A DNA stretch of 64,000 bases from Castellaniella sp049673105 (GCF_049673105.1 NZ_JBATXG010000024.1:1-64000); one strand, 5' to 3'. Shown: positions 17,147 to 25,642, counted from the first letter of the stretch. Numbers and translations are program-made. Notes: generated from the sequence alone by a model not told the origin.

Positions 17147-17259
17147 GGAAACGTCCGGAAATCGGGGGTGACAATCTGTCCGTCCGCCTGTCTGAACAAG
17201 CGGATGGCTGCGCATACAATGGGGGATCGACGGAAACCCGGCAAAGCCGGAAAGATTGT

Positions 17260-17787
17260 ATGACTGTTTCGGTATTCGATTACGAGGCGGAGCTCACCGC
17301 CTGCGCAGCCGGGGATAGCACAGCCTTTCACGCGCTGTATCAGCACGAAGCACCCACCATGCGGGCGCTGGCCCTGGCGATGCTGGGCGTGCCCGCTTCA
17401 GCCGATGCCGTTTTGCACGAGGCCTTTGTGCTGATCTGGCGCAACGCCGCCGGCTACAGCCCGCGCATCGGCACCGCCAGGGCCTGGATGTACAGCATTC
17501 TGCGCTACCGCGCGCTGGCTCACCTGCGCCGCCTGCGCGCAACGGGCGACGTGACAGCGGAACAGCAACCGTTGCCCGATCTGTCACTGCCCAGCGGCGC
17601 CGCGCCAGATACCATCCAGGGAGTGTTGGCCGCTCTGCCCGCGCCGCAGCTCGACGTCCTGCTGCAGGCTTATCTTCACGGCGGCAATCCAGCCCGCATC
17701 GCCGACCTGCTGGATCGCTCGGAACCCGACATCCGGGCGTCGATCGAGTCCGTCCTGACGCATATCAACGAGGCGGTGCACGCATGA
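17260..17787 (+). CDS. ECF-type RNA polymerase sigma factor
   Basis: A 175-residue small sigma-70 family protein. Region 2 is seen as FHALYQHEAPTMRALALAML, then DAVLHEAFVLIWRNA and ARAWMYSILRYRALAHLRRL. A region 4 (about 115-170, VLAALPAPQLDVLLQAYLHG and IADLLDRSEPDIRASIESVL) forms the -35-binding helix-turn-helix. Its region 4 is somewhat degenerate (no clean GYS-EIA motif). Start is the ATG at 17260. The stop overlaps the ATG of a membrane anti-sigma gene (ATGA), the usual pairing. The target promoter was not identified. Confidence 0.85.
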   Translation: MTVSVFDYEAELTACAAGDSTAFHALYQHEAPTMRALALAMLGVPASADAVLHEAFVLIWRNAAGYSPRIGTARAWMYSILRYRALAHLRRLRATGDVTAEQQPLPDLSLPSGAAPDTIQGVLAALPAPQLDVLLQAYLHGGNPARIADLLDRSEPDIRASIESVLTHINEAVHA

Positions 17788-18257
17788 AAACGCACCGTTC
17801 TTATTCCGATCACGACATCGCCAGCTATGTCCTGGGCCTGGACATGCCCGACTACGCCGTCGACATCCAGGCCCGACTGGCCCACGATGATGCGGCGGCT
17901 GCACGGGCGCTGAAATGGGAAGCCTATTTCCTGGGCATCGCCGATGCCCTGCCCCCGTCGCCGCCGCCCGCCGCATTGCTGGCGCAGATTCAGGCCACGC
18001 TGGGTATGGAAGACGCACCGATCCAGAGAGAATCCCGTCAGGCCCAGGATCCCAATGCCCAATCCAGCGATGACGCCGCAGCCGCCGACAAGCCGACCAC
18101 ACGCTCTCGCACCCGGCGCCTGTCCAAGCGCCGTGTGGCGCTTGCCGTAGGGGCCGTTCTGGTCGTGCTGGTGGCTGTGGTGCTGATCTGGGCCAGCCTG
18201 AAACCGCTACCCGCCAGCACCACAGTGCAGCAGCCGCTGCACCTGGAACCCAAATAA
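17784..18257 (+). CDS. Anti-sigma factor, single-pass membrane protein
   Basis: A 157-residue protein. The N-terminal part (about 1-75) begins SDHDIASYVLGLDMPDYAVD and has the LAHDDAAAARALKWEAYFLG segment seen in RskA/ChrR-type anti-sigma domains. A charged, Gln/Asp/Ala-rich linker (about 78-117) leads to one transmembrane helix (about 118-139, VALAVGAVLVVLVAVVLIWA) and a short periplasmic tail. No zinc-binding HxxxCxxC motif is present. Its ATG overlaps the stop of the ECF sigma gene, so it is very likely the cognate anti-sigma. Signal unknown. Confidence 0.75.
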   Translation: MKTHRSYSDHDIASYVLGLDMPDYAVDIQARLAHDDAAAARALKWEAYFLGIADALPPSPPPAALLAQIQATLGMEDAPIQRESRQAQDPNAQSSDDAAAADKPTTRSRTRRLSKRRVALAVGAVLVVLVAVVLIWASLKPLPASTTVQQPLHLEPK

Positions 18258-18266
18258 GCAGGCGCC

Positions 18267-18686
18267 CTACAGATTCAGCAAACCGTCGGCCTGATTCGGC
18301 TGGCGGGTCTGCCCCAGCGCCTGGCCCAGCCGGTCGCGAATGGCCAGCAGATCTGCCCGCAGAGCCTGCAATTCCGCCCCGCTGAGCCGCACGGCGGCGT
18401 CCTGGTCGTGAGGGATGTCGCCGCCCTCGCCCAGACGATTGCGGGCGCCGGCGATGGTGAAGCCCTGTTCGTACAACAGATCGCGAATGCGGCGCACCAG
18501 CAGGACTTCGTGATGCTGGTAATAACGGCGGTTGCCCCGTCGCTTGACCGGCTTGAGCTGAGCGAATTCCTGTTCCCAATAACGCAGGATATGCGGCTTG
18601 ACCCCGCACAATTCACTGACTTCGCCGATGGTGAAGTAGCGCTTGGCGGGAATGGGCGGCAGCGCGGGTGTGGCGGCTGTCGTCAT
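18267..18686 (-). CDS. MerR-family transcriptional regulator
   Basis: A 139-residue protein. The MerR winged helix-turn-helix is clear: RYFTIGEVSELCGVKPHILR then YWEQEFAQLKPVKRRGNRRY and VLLVRRIRDLLYEQGFTIAG. The C-terminus is a short helix (SGAELQALRADLLAIRDRLG) with no metal-binding cysteines, so it is not a metal sensor of the classical type. Such a merR gene commonly follows ihfA in beta- and gammaproteobacteria. Its ATG overlaps the ihfA stop (ATGA), so the two are co-translated. Function unknown. Confidence 0.88.
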   Translation of the reverse strand: MTTAATPALPPIPAKRYFTIGEVSELCGVKPHILRYWEQEFAQLKPVKRRGNRRYYQHHEVLLVRRIRDLLYEQGFTIAGARNRLGEGGDIPHDQDAAVRLSGAELQALRADLLAIRDRLGQALGQTRQPNQADGLLNL

Positions 18687-18991
18687 GCGGAACCTCCGGC
18701 CATTTCAATACCGTCCTTCAGTTTCTGACTGGCATGGAATGTCACGACCCGCCGGGCGGAAATCGGGATCACTTCGCCGGTTTTCGGGTTGCGCCCAGGC
18801 CGTGGCGGCTTGTTGCGCACCTGAAAGCTGCCGAACCCGGACAGCTTGACCTCGACGCCCTGAACCAGGGCATCTCGGATTTCGGAAAAAAACGTGTCGA
18901 CCACGTCCTTGGCTTCGCGTTTATTCAATCCCACCTGCTCGAACAGCAGTTCGGCCAAGTGGGCTTTGGTCAGCGTCCGGTCCGTATTCAC
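18683..18991 (-). CDS. ihfA: Integration host factor subunit alpha
   Basis: A 102-residue DNA-bending protein of the HU/IHF family. Markers are TLTKAHLAELLFEQVGLNKR, VKLSGFGSFQVRNK and the DNA-binding arm PGRNPKTGEVIPISARRVVT ending FHASQKLK. The start is the GTG at 18991, which has GGAGA seven bases upstream and gives the normal length; the frame is open to 19063 but overlaps pheT there. It lies 11 bp after pheT, as in most proteobacteria, and is followed by an overlapping merR. Confidence 0.94.
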   Translation of the reverse strand: MNTDRTLTKAHLAELLFEQVGLNKREAKDVVDTFFSEIRDALVQGVEVKLSGFGSFQVRNKPPRPGRNPKTGEVIPISARRVVTFHASQKLKDGIEMAGGSA

Positions 18992-19002
18992 CCGAAAGTC
19001 TC

Positions 19003-21408
19003 CTATGTGCGCAAACGAGCCCCATGATGCTTTGCCAAAGCATCCGTCAGACCCTGCATGCAATATTCAATCTGGCGTTCATCGAGCGTGGCGTTTTGTC
19101 CTTGGAACCAAAACCGCAGGGCCAGGCTGCGTTGATTCCCCGACGACGCATCACGCCAAATGTCGAACAGTTTAATGTCTTTGACGACTGCCAGTGCTGC
19201 ATCACTTGCAATCTGGTGTTCAAGTGTATCAAGCAGCGACTGCCACGGCTGATCGGCATCCACCCAGATTGCCAGATCCCGCACCACGACGGGCTGGCGG
19301 GACAGCTCGGCAGGCTGCGGAAAGACCCGTTCGGCGATCGCCTGGGCATCCAGTTCGAACACCACGGGCGCATGGGGCAGATCCAGGTCCTGCGCCCAGC
19401 GGGGATGAACTTCGCCCAGCCAGCCGATGGCCTGACCATCGAGCAGCAAGCGGGCGCTGCGGCCCGGATGCAGGGCCGGATGGTTGGCGGCCTCGCACCG
19501 CAGACCAGCCGCCCTGGCGCCCAGCAAGGATTCCAGATCGCGCTTGAGATCGAAGAAATCCACCGCCCGGGTGGCTTCGCCCCACTGCTCGGGCAAGGCC
19601 GGACCCCAGGCTGCCGCGGCCAGGTACGTAGGTTGCGCCACACCGGCCACGGACAGATCGCCATCGGCCACCTGGGCATCCCGCGCAAAGACGCGGCCCA
19701 GTTCGAACACCCGCACGCGGGTCTGACGATGCTTGGCGTTATGCGCGATGTTGGCCAGCAAGCCACCGATCAGGCTGGACCGCATGACCGCCAACTGGCT
19801 GGCAATCGGATTCAACAGGCGGATGGGCTGCTCGTTGCCGCAGTAATTGCGTTCCCAGGCTTCTTCGACAAACGAAAAGTTGATGACTTCCTGAAAATCC
19901 AACGCCGCCATCGCTGCCCGCATGGCATGCGGACCGTACAGGATTTCGGGCTGCGCCAGCATGCGCGCAGGCGCCACCGGCGGTTGGTCGGGAATCTGGT
20001 CGAAGCCATAGATCCGGGCGACTTCCTCGATCAGGTCTTCCTCGATCGTCAGATCAAAGCGCGCGGCGGGCGGCGTCACGACAAAGGTATCGCCCTGCTG
20101 CTCGAAATGGAAGCCCAGGCGGGTGAACACGCCGGCGACTTGCTCCGCCGACAAGGCCACCCCCAGCACGCGGGTGCAGCGCGACAGGCGCATGCGCACG
20201 GCTTCGCGGGCAGGCAGATTGATGATCTGATCATCCATCGGACCGGCCTGGCCACCGCAGATGTCCAGGATCAACTGCGTCATGATGTCCAGGTGGGCCG
20301 GGATGGTCGAAAAGTCGACGCCGCGCTCGAAGCGGTGCGCCGCCTCGGACGCGAGCTTGAAGCGGCGCGTCAGGCCCATGATGGCCTCTGGCCACCAGAA
20401 CGCGGCTTCCAGAAACACGTCCGTGGTGTCCAGCGTCACGGCGGACGCCTGCCCGCCCATGACGCCCGCCAGACTTTCCAGCGCCTGATCGGTGCCGATC
20501 ACCCCGACGTCCGAAGACAAGGTCACGGTCTGATCGTTCAGCAGTTCGAGCTGTTCGCCCTCGCGCGCCCAACGCACGGTCAAGCCGCCCTGGATGCGCT
20601 GCAAATCGAACACGTGCGTAGGCCGCCCGAGTTCCAGCATGACGTAGTTGGAAATATCCACCAACGCGGACACAGAGCGCTGACCGGCGCGTTCCAGCCG
20701 GGATTTCATCCAGTCGGGCGTGGCCGCCCTGGCATTGACGCCGCGCACGATGCGCCCGGCGAAACGACCGCACAGATCGGGCGCCTGCACCTGGACCGAC
20801 AGGCGATCCGGGATCGACACCGGCACGGACGGCACGGAGGGCGTCTGCAGGGCGCACCCCGTCAGGGCGGCGACTTCTCGCGCCACGCCCAGAATCGACA
20901 AGCAGTCCGCCCGATTGGGGGTGAGCTTCAGCGTCAGGATCGTGTCATCCAGATCCAAGGCCTGGCGCAAATCCGTGCCGGGCGTCAGATCGGCAGGCAA
21001 TTCCAGCAAGCCGGCATGATCCTGTGACAGGCCCAGTTCACGCGCGGAGCACAGCATGCCCCGAGATTCGACGCCGCGCATCTTGACCGGACCGATCTTC
21101 ATGCCGTCCGGTAGTTCGGCCCCGACACGCGCCAGGGGGACCAGCAGTCCGGCAGCGGCATTGGGGGCGCCACAGACGATCTGCAGCGGACTGCCCGAGC
21201 CGTCATTCACCTGACAGACCCGCAGCTTGTCGGCATCCGGATGCGGTTCGGCGGATTCGATCCGCGCCACCACGATCCCGGTAAACGGGGGCGCATAGGG
21301 TTCGGCTTCCTCGACCTCCAGGCCAGCCATGGTCAGGCGATGAGACAAGGTCTGGCTGTCGATGGCGGGATTAGCCCAGGCCCGCAGCCATGATTCTGGA
21401 AATTGCAT
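19003..21408 (-). CDS. pheT: Phenylalanyl-tRNA synthetase beta subunit
   Basis: An 801-residue subunit of the alpha2-beta2 enzyme that charges tRNA-Phe. The N-terminus MQFPESWLRAWANPAIDSQT, the EMAP/tRNA-binding domain (about 40-150, IVVARIESAEPHPDADKLRV then CQVNDGSGSPLQIVCGAPN), the central B3/B4 editing and B5 domains (VPVSIPDRLSVQVQ, TLKLTPNRADCLSILGVARE) and the C-terminal FDX-ACB anticodon-binding domain (SRQPVVVRDLAIWVDADQPW) are all present, so it is full length. It starts 26 bp after the pheS stop and is followed by ihfA. Confidence 0.97.
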   Translation of the reverse strand: MQFPESWLRAWANPAIDSQTLSHRLTMAGLEVEEAEPYAPPFTGIVVARIESAEPHPDADKLRVCQVNDGSGSPLQIVCGAPNAAAGLLVPLARVGAELPDGMKIGPVKMRGVESRGMLCSARELGLSQDHAGLLELPADLTPGTDLRQALDLDDTILTLKLTPNRADCLSILGVAREVAALTGCALQTPSVPSVPVSIPDRLSVQVQAPDLCGRFAGRIVRGVNARAATPDWMKSRLERAGQRSVSALVDISNYVMLELGRPTHVFDLQRIQGGLTVRWAREGEQLELLNDQTVTLSSDVGVIGTDQALESLAGVMGGQASAVTLDTTDVFLEAAFWWPEAIMGLTRRFKLASEAAHRFERGVDFSTIPAHLDIMTQLILDICGGQAGPMDDQIINLPAREAVRMRLSRCTRVLGVALSAEQVAGVFTRLGFHFEQQGDTFVVTPPAARFDLTIEEDLIEEVARIYGFDQIPDQPPVAPARMLAQPEILYGPHAMRAAMAALDFQEVINFSFVEEAWERNYCGNEQPIRLLNPIASQLAVMRSSLIGGLLANIAHNAKHRQTRVRVFELGRVFARDAQVADGDLSVAGVAQPTYLAAAAWGPALPEQWGEATRAVDFFDLKRDLESLLGARAAGLRCEAANHPALHPGRSARLLLDGQAIGWLGEVHPRWAQDLDLPHAPVVFELDAQAIAERVFPQPAELSRQPVVVRDLAIWVDADQPWQSLLDTLEHQIASDAALAVVKDIKLFDIWRDASSGNQRSLALRFWFQGQNATLDERQIEYCMQGLTDALAKHHGARLRT

Positions 21409-21434
21409 GATTCAGATTCCGTTTCGCGGGGACA

Positions 21435-22457
21435 CTAGGCGTTGAACTGACGCAGAAAGCGCAGATCGCCCTCGAAAAACTGGCGCAGATCGTTGACGCC
21501 ATAGCGCAACATGGTCAAGCGTTCTAGCCCCGAGCCAAAGGCAAAACCGATGTAGCGTTCCGGGTCCAGACCAAAATTGCGCACCACCTGGGGGTGCACC
21601 TGGCCCGAGCCGGAGATTTCCAGCCAGCGGCCCTGGTTCGGCCCCGACGTGAACATCATGTCGATTTCGGCAGAGGGTTCGGTGAACGGGAAGAACGACG
21701 GACGGAAGCGCAGCGTCAGGTCGTCGGTTTCAAAGAAGGCTCGCAGGAAATTCGTATACACGCCCTTCAGGTCGGCGAAGGAGATGTCTTCCGCGATCCA
21801 CAGGCCTTCGACCTGATGGAACATGGGCGAGTGGGTGGCGTCGCTGTCCACGCGATAGGTGCGTCCCGGCGCGATGACCTTGATGGGCGGCTTGTTCATG
21901 CGGGCGTAGCGCACCTGCATGGGGCTGGTGTGCGTGCGCAGCACCAGCGGCAGCCCGCCGGCATCCTGCATGTCTACGTAAAACGTGTCCTGCATGGATC
22001 GGGCCGGGTGGTTTTCGGGATTGTTCAGCGACGTGAAATTGGTCCAATCGTTCTCGATCTCGGGGCCGTCGGCCACGTCGAAACCGATGGAACGGAAGAT
22101 CTGCTCGACACGCTGCCAACTGCGGATGACGGGATGGATACCACCCATGCCCCGCCCTCTGCCCGGCAGCGTCACGTCGATGGTTTCCGCCGCCAGCCGC
22201 TGATTCAGCGCCGCCTGGGCCAATTCGGCGCGACGCGCGTTCAGCAGGGATTCGACCTGCTGTTTCGCCTGATTGATCTGCGCCCCGCGGCTGCGCTTTT
22301 CTTCGCCCTGCAGGCCCGCCAGGCCTTTGAGCAGCGCCGTCAGGGACCCCTGTTTGCCCAGAAAGGCCGCTTTTTCATTTTCCAGCGTGGCTGCATCATG
22401 CGCCTGGGCGAAACGGCCCTGTGCCTGATGGATCAGCTTGTCGAGCGTCGTGTCCAT
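21435..22457 (-). CDS. pheS: Phenylalanyl-tRNA synthetase alpha subunit
   Basis: A 340-residue catalytic subunit. Class II features are GIHPVIRSWQRVEQIFRSIG, FDVADGPEIENDWTNFTSLN, motif 2 around HSPMFHQVEGLWIAEDISFA and motif 3 GFAFGSGLERLTMLRYGVND. The start is the ATG at 22457, with a strong GGAAGGA ribosome-binding site; the frame is open to 22487 but has no support there. A terminator-like hairpin (22474-22501) sits between rplT and this ribosome-binding site. Confidence 0.97.
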   Translation of the reverse strand: MDTTLDKLIHQAQGRFAQAHDAATLENEKAAFLGKQGSLTALLKGLAGLQGEEKRSRGAQINQAKQQVESLLNARRAELAQAALNQRLAAETIDVTLPGRGRGMGGIHPVIRSWQRVEQIFRSIGFDVADGPEIENDWTNFTSLNNPENHPARSMQDTFYVDMQDAGGLPLVLRTHTSPMQVRYARMNKPPIKVIAPGRTYRVDSDATHSPMFHQVEGLWIAEDISFADLKGVYTNFLRAFFETDDLTLRFRPSFFPFTEPSAEIDMMFTSGPNQGRWLEISGSGQVHPQVVRNFGLDPERYIGFAFGSGLERLTMLRYGVNDLRQFFEGDLRFLRQFNA

Positions 22458-22473
22458 AGTTCCTTCCAAAACG

Positions 22474-22501
22474 CAAACGGAGCCCAAGAGAGCTCCGTTT
22501 G
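22474..22501 (-). promoter_or_regulatory. Terminator-like hairpin between rplT and pheS
   Basis: On the - strand a 10 bp perfect stem (CAAACGGAGC / GCTCCGTTTG, 8-base loop) is followed by CGTTTTGG and directly by the pheS ribosome-binding site. It could act as a partial terminator or attenuator that sets the ratio of ribosomal protein to synthetase mRNA. No Phe-rich leader peptide was seen in the 78 bp gap. Confidence 0.5.
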
Positions 22502-22535
22502 CGATGAGACAGAATCGAAAACGAAACTGTATCGA

Positions 22536-22895
22536 TTAGGCTGCCAGTGCGGACTTCGCCTGGGCCACAATGGCGGCAAAGCCGGCCTTGTCCTTGACAG
22601 CCATGTCGGCCAGGACCTTGCGGTCGAGTTCGATCGAGGCCTTTTTCAGGCCAGCGATGAACACGCTGTAGGTCACGCCGAGTTCACGGCAGCCGGCATT
22701 GATACGGGTGATCCACAAAGCGCGGAAGGTGCGCTTTTTGTTGCGGCGGTCACGATAAGCATATTGACCAGCCCGCATGACCGCCTGTTTGGCGACCCGG
22801 AACACATTACCGCGACGACCGCGGTAGCCTTTGGCGGCCTTGAGGACTTTTTTATGGCGTGCACGTGCTGTGACGCCGCGTTTTACGCGAGGCAT
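22536..22895 (-). CDS. rplT: 50S ribosomal protein L20
   Basis: A 119-residue ribosomal protein, MPRVKRGVTARARHKKVLKA, then KGYRGRRGNVFRVAKQAVM, and GQYAYRDRRNKKRTFRALWI. It is full length and 13 bp after rpmI. In characterised bacteria L20 represses its own operon by binding the mRNA leader. Confidence 0.98.
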   Translation of the reverse strand: MPRVKRGVTARARHKKVLKAAKGYRGRRGNVFRVAKQAVMRAGQYAYRDRRNKKRTFRALWITRINAGCRELGVTYSVFIAGLKKASIELDRKVLADMAVKDKAGFAAIVAQAKSALAA

Positions 22896-22908
22896 GAGAG
22901 ATCTCCGA

Positions 22909-23106
22909 TCAGGCGAAAGGCAACATCGCCTTTACGGAGGCGACATCGGATTCATGGACTGCAGCCGAACCACGCAGCTGACGCTTGTTTTTCGTGGTTT
23001 TCTTGGTCAGGATATGACGTTTGAAAGCCTGGCCGCGCTTGATGGAACCACTGCCGCGCACCTTAAAGCGCTTGGAGGCGCCTTTTTTGCTCTTCATCTT
23101 GGGCAT
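22909..23106 (-). CDS. rpmI: 50S ribosomal protein L35
   Basis: A 65-residue ribosomal protein, MPKMKSKKGASKRFKVRGSG, KRGQAFKRHILTKKTTKNKR. The start is the ATG at 23106, giving the exact family length; the frame is open to 23232 without support. First gene of the rpmI-rplT-pheS-pheT-ihfA-merR series. Here it is not preceded by infC, unlike the usual order. Confidence 0.97.
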   Translation of the reverse strand: MPKMKSKKGASKRFKVRGSGSIKRGQAFKRHILTKKTTKNKRQLRGSAAVHESDVASVKAMLPFA

Positions 23107-23302
23107 GACGATTACTCTGTTGGCTTGGGCGAACCCAGGTGTCCCGACACATCGGGCGCTTGTCTGACCTGATATCCGCCTATCTATTGAATCCGTCATG
23201 CGCAACCTGCATGACCGGATTCCCTCCTGCATAGCAGGATTCTCTTTACCCCCGGCGCAAACCGATCCGTATAAGACCTGCCGACACTGGGAAAAGCCCT
23301 TG

Positions 23303-23332
23303 ATTATAGAGCGATTTACTCAGCTTTGTCGA
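23303..23332 (-). promoter_or_regulatory. Sigma-70 promoter for rpmI-rplT, inside the 3' end of ubiK
   Basis: On the - strand, -35 TCGACA (23327-23332) and a perfect -10 TATAAT (23303-23308) are 18 bp apart. The predicted start near 23296 leaves a leader of about 190 bases before rpmI, containing a small TCCTGC/GCAGGA hairpin. This leader could carry the L20 control site. Confidence 0.65.
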
Positions 23333-23564
23333 ACTGCTGTTCCAAAGCCTGCACGCGGGCCTCCAGGGATTCGACACGCTCCAGCGCCCTGGCCAGCAGA
23401 TCGGCCTGCACGTCGAATTCTTCGCGCGTGATCAAATCCATGCGGGCAAAGGTCTGTGCCATCAAGGCTTTCATATTGCGTTCGATATCGGCTGCCGGCG
23501 TCTTGGCGAGCAAGTCCGACATGTTTTTCTGAAAATCATCGAACCACTGATTGGGGGCGATCAT
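23316..23564 (-). CDS. ubiK: Ubiquinone biosynthesis accessory factor UbiK (YqiC/BMFP family)
   Basis: An 82-residue helical protein. The N-terminus APNQWFDDFQKNMSDLLAKT and the C-terminal coiled coil (about 48-78, EEFDVQADLLARALERVESL) match the YqiC/BMFP family, which in Escherichia coli assists aerobic ubiquinone synthesis (UbiK) and has membrane-fusogenic activity. It lies beside comM, a common pairing in betaproteobacteria. Confidence 0.9.
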   Translation of the reverse strand: MIAPNQWFDDFQKNMSDLLAKTPAADIERNMKALMAQTFARMDLITREEFDVQADLLARALERVESLEARVQALEQQFDKAE

Positions 23565-23603
23565 CGCGGCCTCCTGCTGCGGATAAAACTATATTTTAAC
23601 GGC

Positions 23604-25118
23604 TCAGGACGACAAGCCCGCATCCGGCCGGAACTGAATCGCCTGAGCCAGCGCAACCCGCTCCACATTGGGCTCGTCCCGCAGGTCGGCCAGGGTGCGC
23701 GCCACGCGCAATACCCGTTGCGTGGCCCGGGCGGACCAACCCCAATTCGCCACGGTTCGCGCCAGCAGATCGCGCCCTGCCGCATCCAGGCCGGCGTGCT
23801 GGGCCAAGGCCGCCGCGTCCAGATGGGCATTCAGGCAAGCCTGGCGCTTCAGCTGCCGCTCGCGCGCGGCCACGACACGCGACCTGACCTGCTCGGAAGA
23901 CTCGCCGGCGGGGGCCTCATGCCAAGCGCCCTCGACAGACAGGGAGACATGCAGGTCGATGCGATCCAGCAACGGCCCCGACACCTGCGAACGATAGCGC
24001 GAGATGCGATCCGGCGGACACCGGCAAGTCTGGCGCGGATGACCCAGCCAGCCGCAAGGACAGGGATTCATGGCTGCCACCAACTGGAATGTCGCCGGAA
24101 AATGACAGCTGCCGGCTGCCCGCGCCACCGTCACCATGCCGGTCTCCAGCGGCTCTCGCAGGGCCTCCAGCGCCCTGCGTTCGAATTCAGGCAGCTCATC
24201 TAAAAACAGCACCCCATGATGCGCCAGGCTGATCTCTCCCGGTCGGGGATGGGCGCCCCCGCCGACCAGCGCGGAACGGGACGCCCCGTGATGCGGCGCC
24301 CGAAATGGCGGCGTACCCGACAGCGTCTGCAAGGACTGCACCAGGCCCTGAATCGCCGCCAGCTCCAGCGTCTGGCGCTGCGTCAAGGGCGGCAACAGGC
24401 CGGGCAAGCGCTGGGCGAGCATGCTTTTACCCACGCCGGGCGGCCCGCACATCAGCAGACTATGCCCGCCGGCGGCGGCGATTTCCAAAGCCCGCCGCGC
24501 CAGCGCCTGGCCGCGCACATCCGCCAGGCAGAGCGCCTTGCCTGCGGCGACAGGCAGCAGGGCCGGAGCGGCGACAGGCAGGGGCTGACGTTCAGAGAAA
24601 TGCGCGACGACCTCGTCCAGGCTGCCAGCCGCCAGGACACTCAGGCTGGGCACCAGCGCAGCGATCCCGGCAGCCGGCGGCGCCATCACCAGGATCGCCC
24701 CCGGATCATCCCGCGCCACCGCCAAGGCAATCGCCAAAGCGGAATCCGCCGGCATCAGGGCGCCGGTCAGGGATAGCTCGCCCGCCAGGACGTAATGACG
24801 CACATCCGGGCTGCCGCCCTGTTTGTCCGCCACCTGCCCCGACGCCAGCAACACCCCCAGGGCAATGGGCAAATCGAAGCGCCCCGAATCCTTGGGCAGA
24901 TCGGCAGGGGCCAGATTGGCCGTGATCCGTCCAGCGGGAAAATCGAAGCCGCAATTGAGAATGGCGGCGCGCACGCGTTCCCGGCTTTCCCGCACACCGG
25001 CCCCCGGCAAGCCCACGATCTGAAAACTGGGCAAGCCATTGCCTACATGCACCTCGACCTGCACCGCGCGGGCATGCAGTCCAAAGAGCGTCCGGCTAGC
25101 CAGCACCGCAAGCGACAT
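23604..25118 (-). CDS. comM: ComM-like Mg-chelatase-family AAA+ ATPase
   Basis: A 504-residue protein. The N-terminal ChlI/Lon-like domain (MSLAVLASRTLFGLHARAVQ, PSFQIVGLPGAGVRESRERV, FDLPIALGVL) is followed by an AAA+ module with Walker A GPPGVGKS at 225-232 and Walker B GVLFLDELPEF, and the C-terminal YifB/ComM domain. ComM is a branch-migration helicase that extends recombination during natural transformation. The start is the ATG at 25118; the frame is open to 25184. The lone comM does not by itself prove competence. Confidence 0.93.
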   Translation of the reverse strand: MSLAVLASRTLFGLHARAVQVEVHVGNGLPSFQIVGLPGAGVRESRERVRAAILNCGFDFPAGRITANLAPADLPKDSGRFDLPIALGVLLASGQVADKQGGSPDVRHYVLAGELSLTGALMPADSALAIALAVARDDPGAILVMAPPAAGIAALVPSLSVLAAGSLDEVVAHFSERQPLPVAAPALLPVAAGKALCLADVRGQALARRALEIAAAGGHSLLMCGPPGVGKSMLAQRLPGLLPPLTQRQTLELAAIQGLVQSLQTLSGTPPFRAPHHGASRSALVGGGAHPRPGEISLAHHGVLFLDELPEFERRALEALREPLETGMVTVARAAGSCHFPATFQLVAAMNPCPCGWLGHPRQTCRCPPDRISRYRSQVSGPLLDRIDLHVSLSVEGAWHEAPAGESSEQVRSRVVAARERQLKRQACLNAHLDAAALAQHAGLDAAGRDLLARTVANWGWSARATQRVLRVARTLADLRDEPNVERVALAQAIQFRPDAGLSS

Positions 25119-25166
25119 TGCTTCCCCCGAGCAGATGCGTATGCATCGCACTATACGGGGCCAATA

Positions 25167-25200
25167 GGGCAAAAAGGGCGCCAACGCGCCCTTTTTGCCC
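25167..25200. terminator. Terminator between the small lipoprotein gene and comM
   Basis: A perfect 15 bp stem (25167-25181 with 25186-25200, loop CAAC) that contains a CCCTTTTTGCCC arm. It lies 34 bp after the lipoprotein stop on the - strand and upstream of comM. Confidence 0.75.
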
Positions 25201-25234
25201 TACCCCCCCGCCAGCAAGCGGGGAACTGCCGTAC

Positions 25235-25642
25235 TTATTTGCCGCCGTTGCCCACGGCGCCTTGAATCGCGGCATCCGCCTTGGTGGCGCCTTCCTTCAC
25301 GGATTCTCGGGCGCTTTCGGCGGCTTTGCCCGCCTCGTCAGCCAACTCGCCGGCCTTGTCGGACACTGCCTGGCCAACTTCCACTGCCTTGTCCTTGGCA
25401 GCCGCAGCGGAATCCTTGAGCTTGTCCTGCATGGACTGCTGGTCAGCGGGCGGTACCGTCGATTGGTCTTGCGGCGCAGGCGGCACCAGATTCGGAGTGG
25501 GAGTCGTGGAGGGGGCGGGAGCCGTGGAGGGGGCAGAATCTGCCGGCGGAGCAGCGGGCTCGTCACTCTTGGAGCAAGCCGCCAGCAGGCCCAAAGAAGC
25601 TACTACAGCAGCCGTCATCAGCGTTTTGCGCATCGTATTCAT
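25235..25642 (-). CDS. Small lipoprotein with Pro/Ala-rich linker and amphipathic repeat helix
   Basis: A 135-residue predicted lipoprotein. The signal ends at a lipobox, SLGLLAACSKSDEP, with lipidated Cys23. A low-complexity linker (about 29-62, rich in Pro, Ala, Ser and Thr) leads to a long amphipathic helix (about 70-125) with repeating KDSAAAAKDKA, VSDKAGELADEAG and ARESVKEGATKAD units, like apolipoprotein/LEA-type helices. An in-frame ATG at 25633 is an equally good start. No family with known function is recognised. It is monocistronic with a strong terminator. Confidence 0.75.
   Translation of the reverse strand: MNTMRKTLMTAAVVASLGLLAACSKSDEPAAPPADSAPSTAPAPSTTPTPNLVPPAPQDQSTVPPADQQSMQDKLKDSAAAAKDKAVEVGQAVSDKAGELADEAGKAAESARESVKEGATKADAAIQGAVGNGGK

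Noticed and set aside
19024..21027. A 667-codon open frame on the + strand
   Set aside because: Antisense to pheT; composition is typical of a GC-rich shadow frame.
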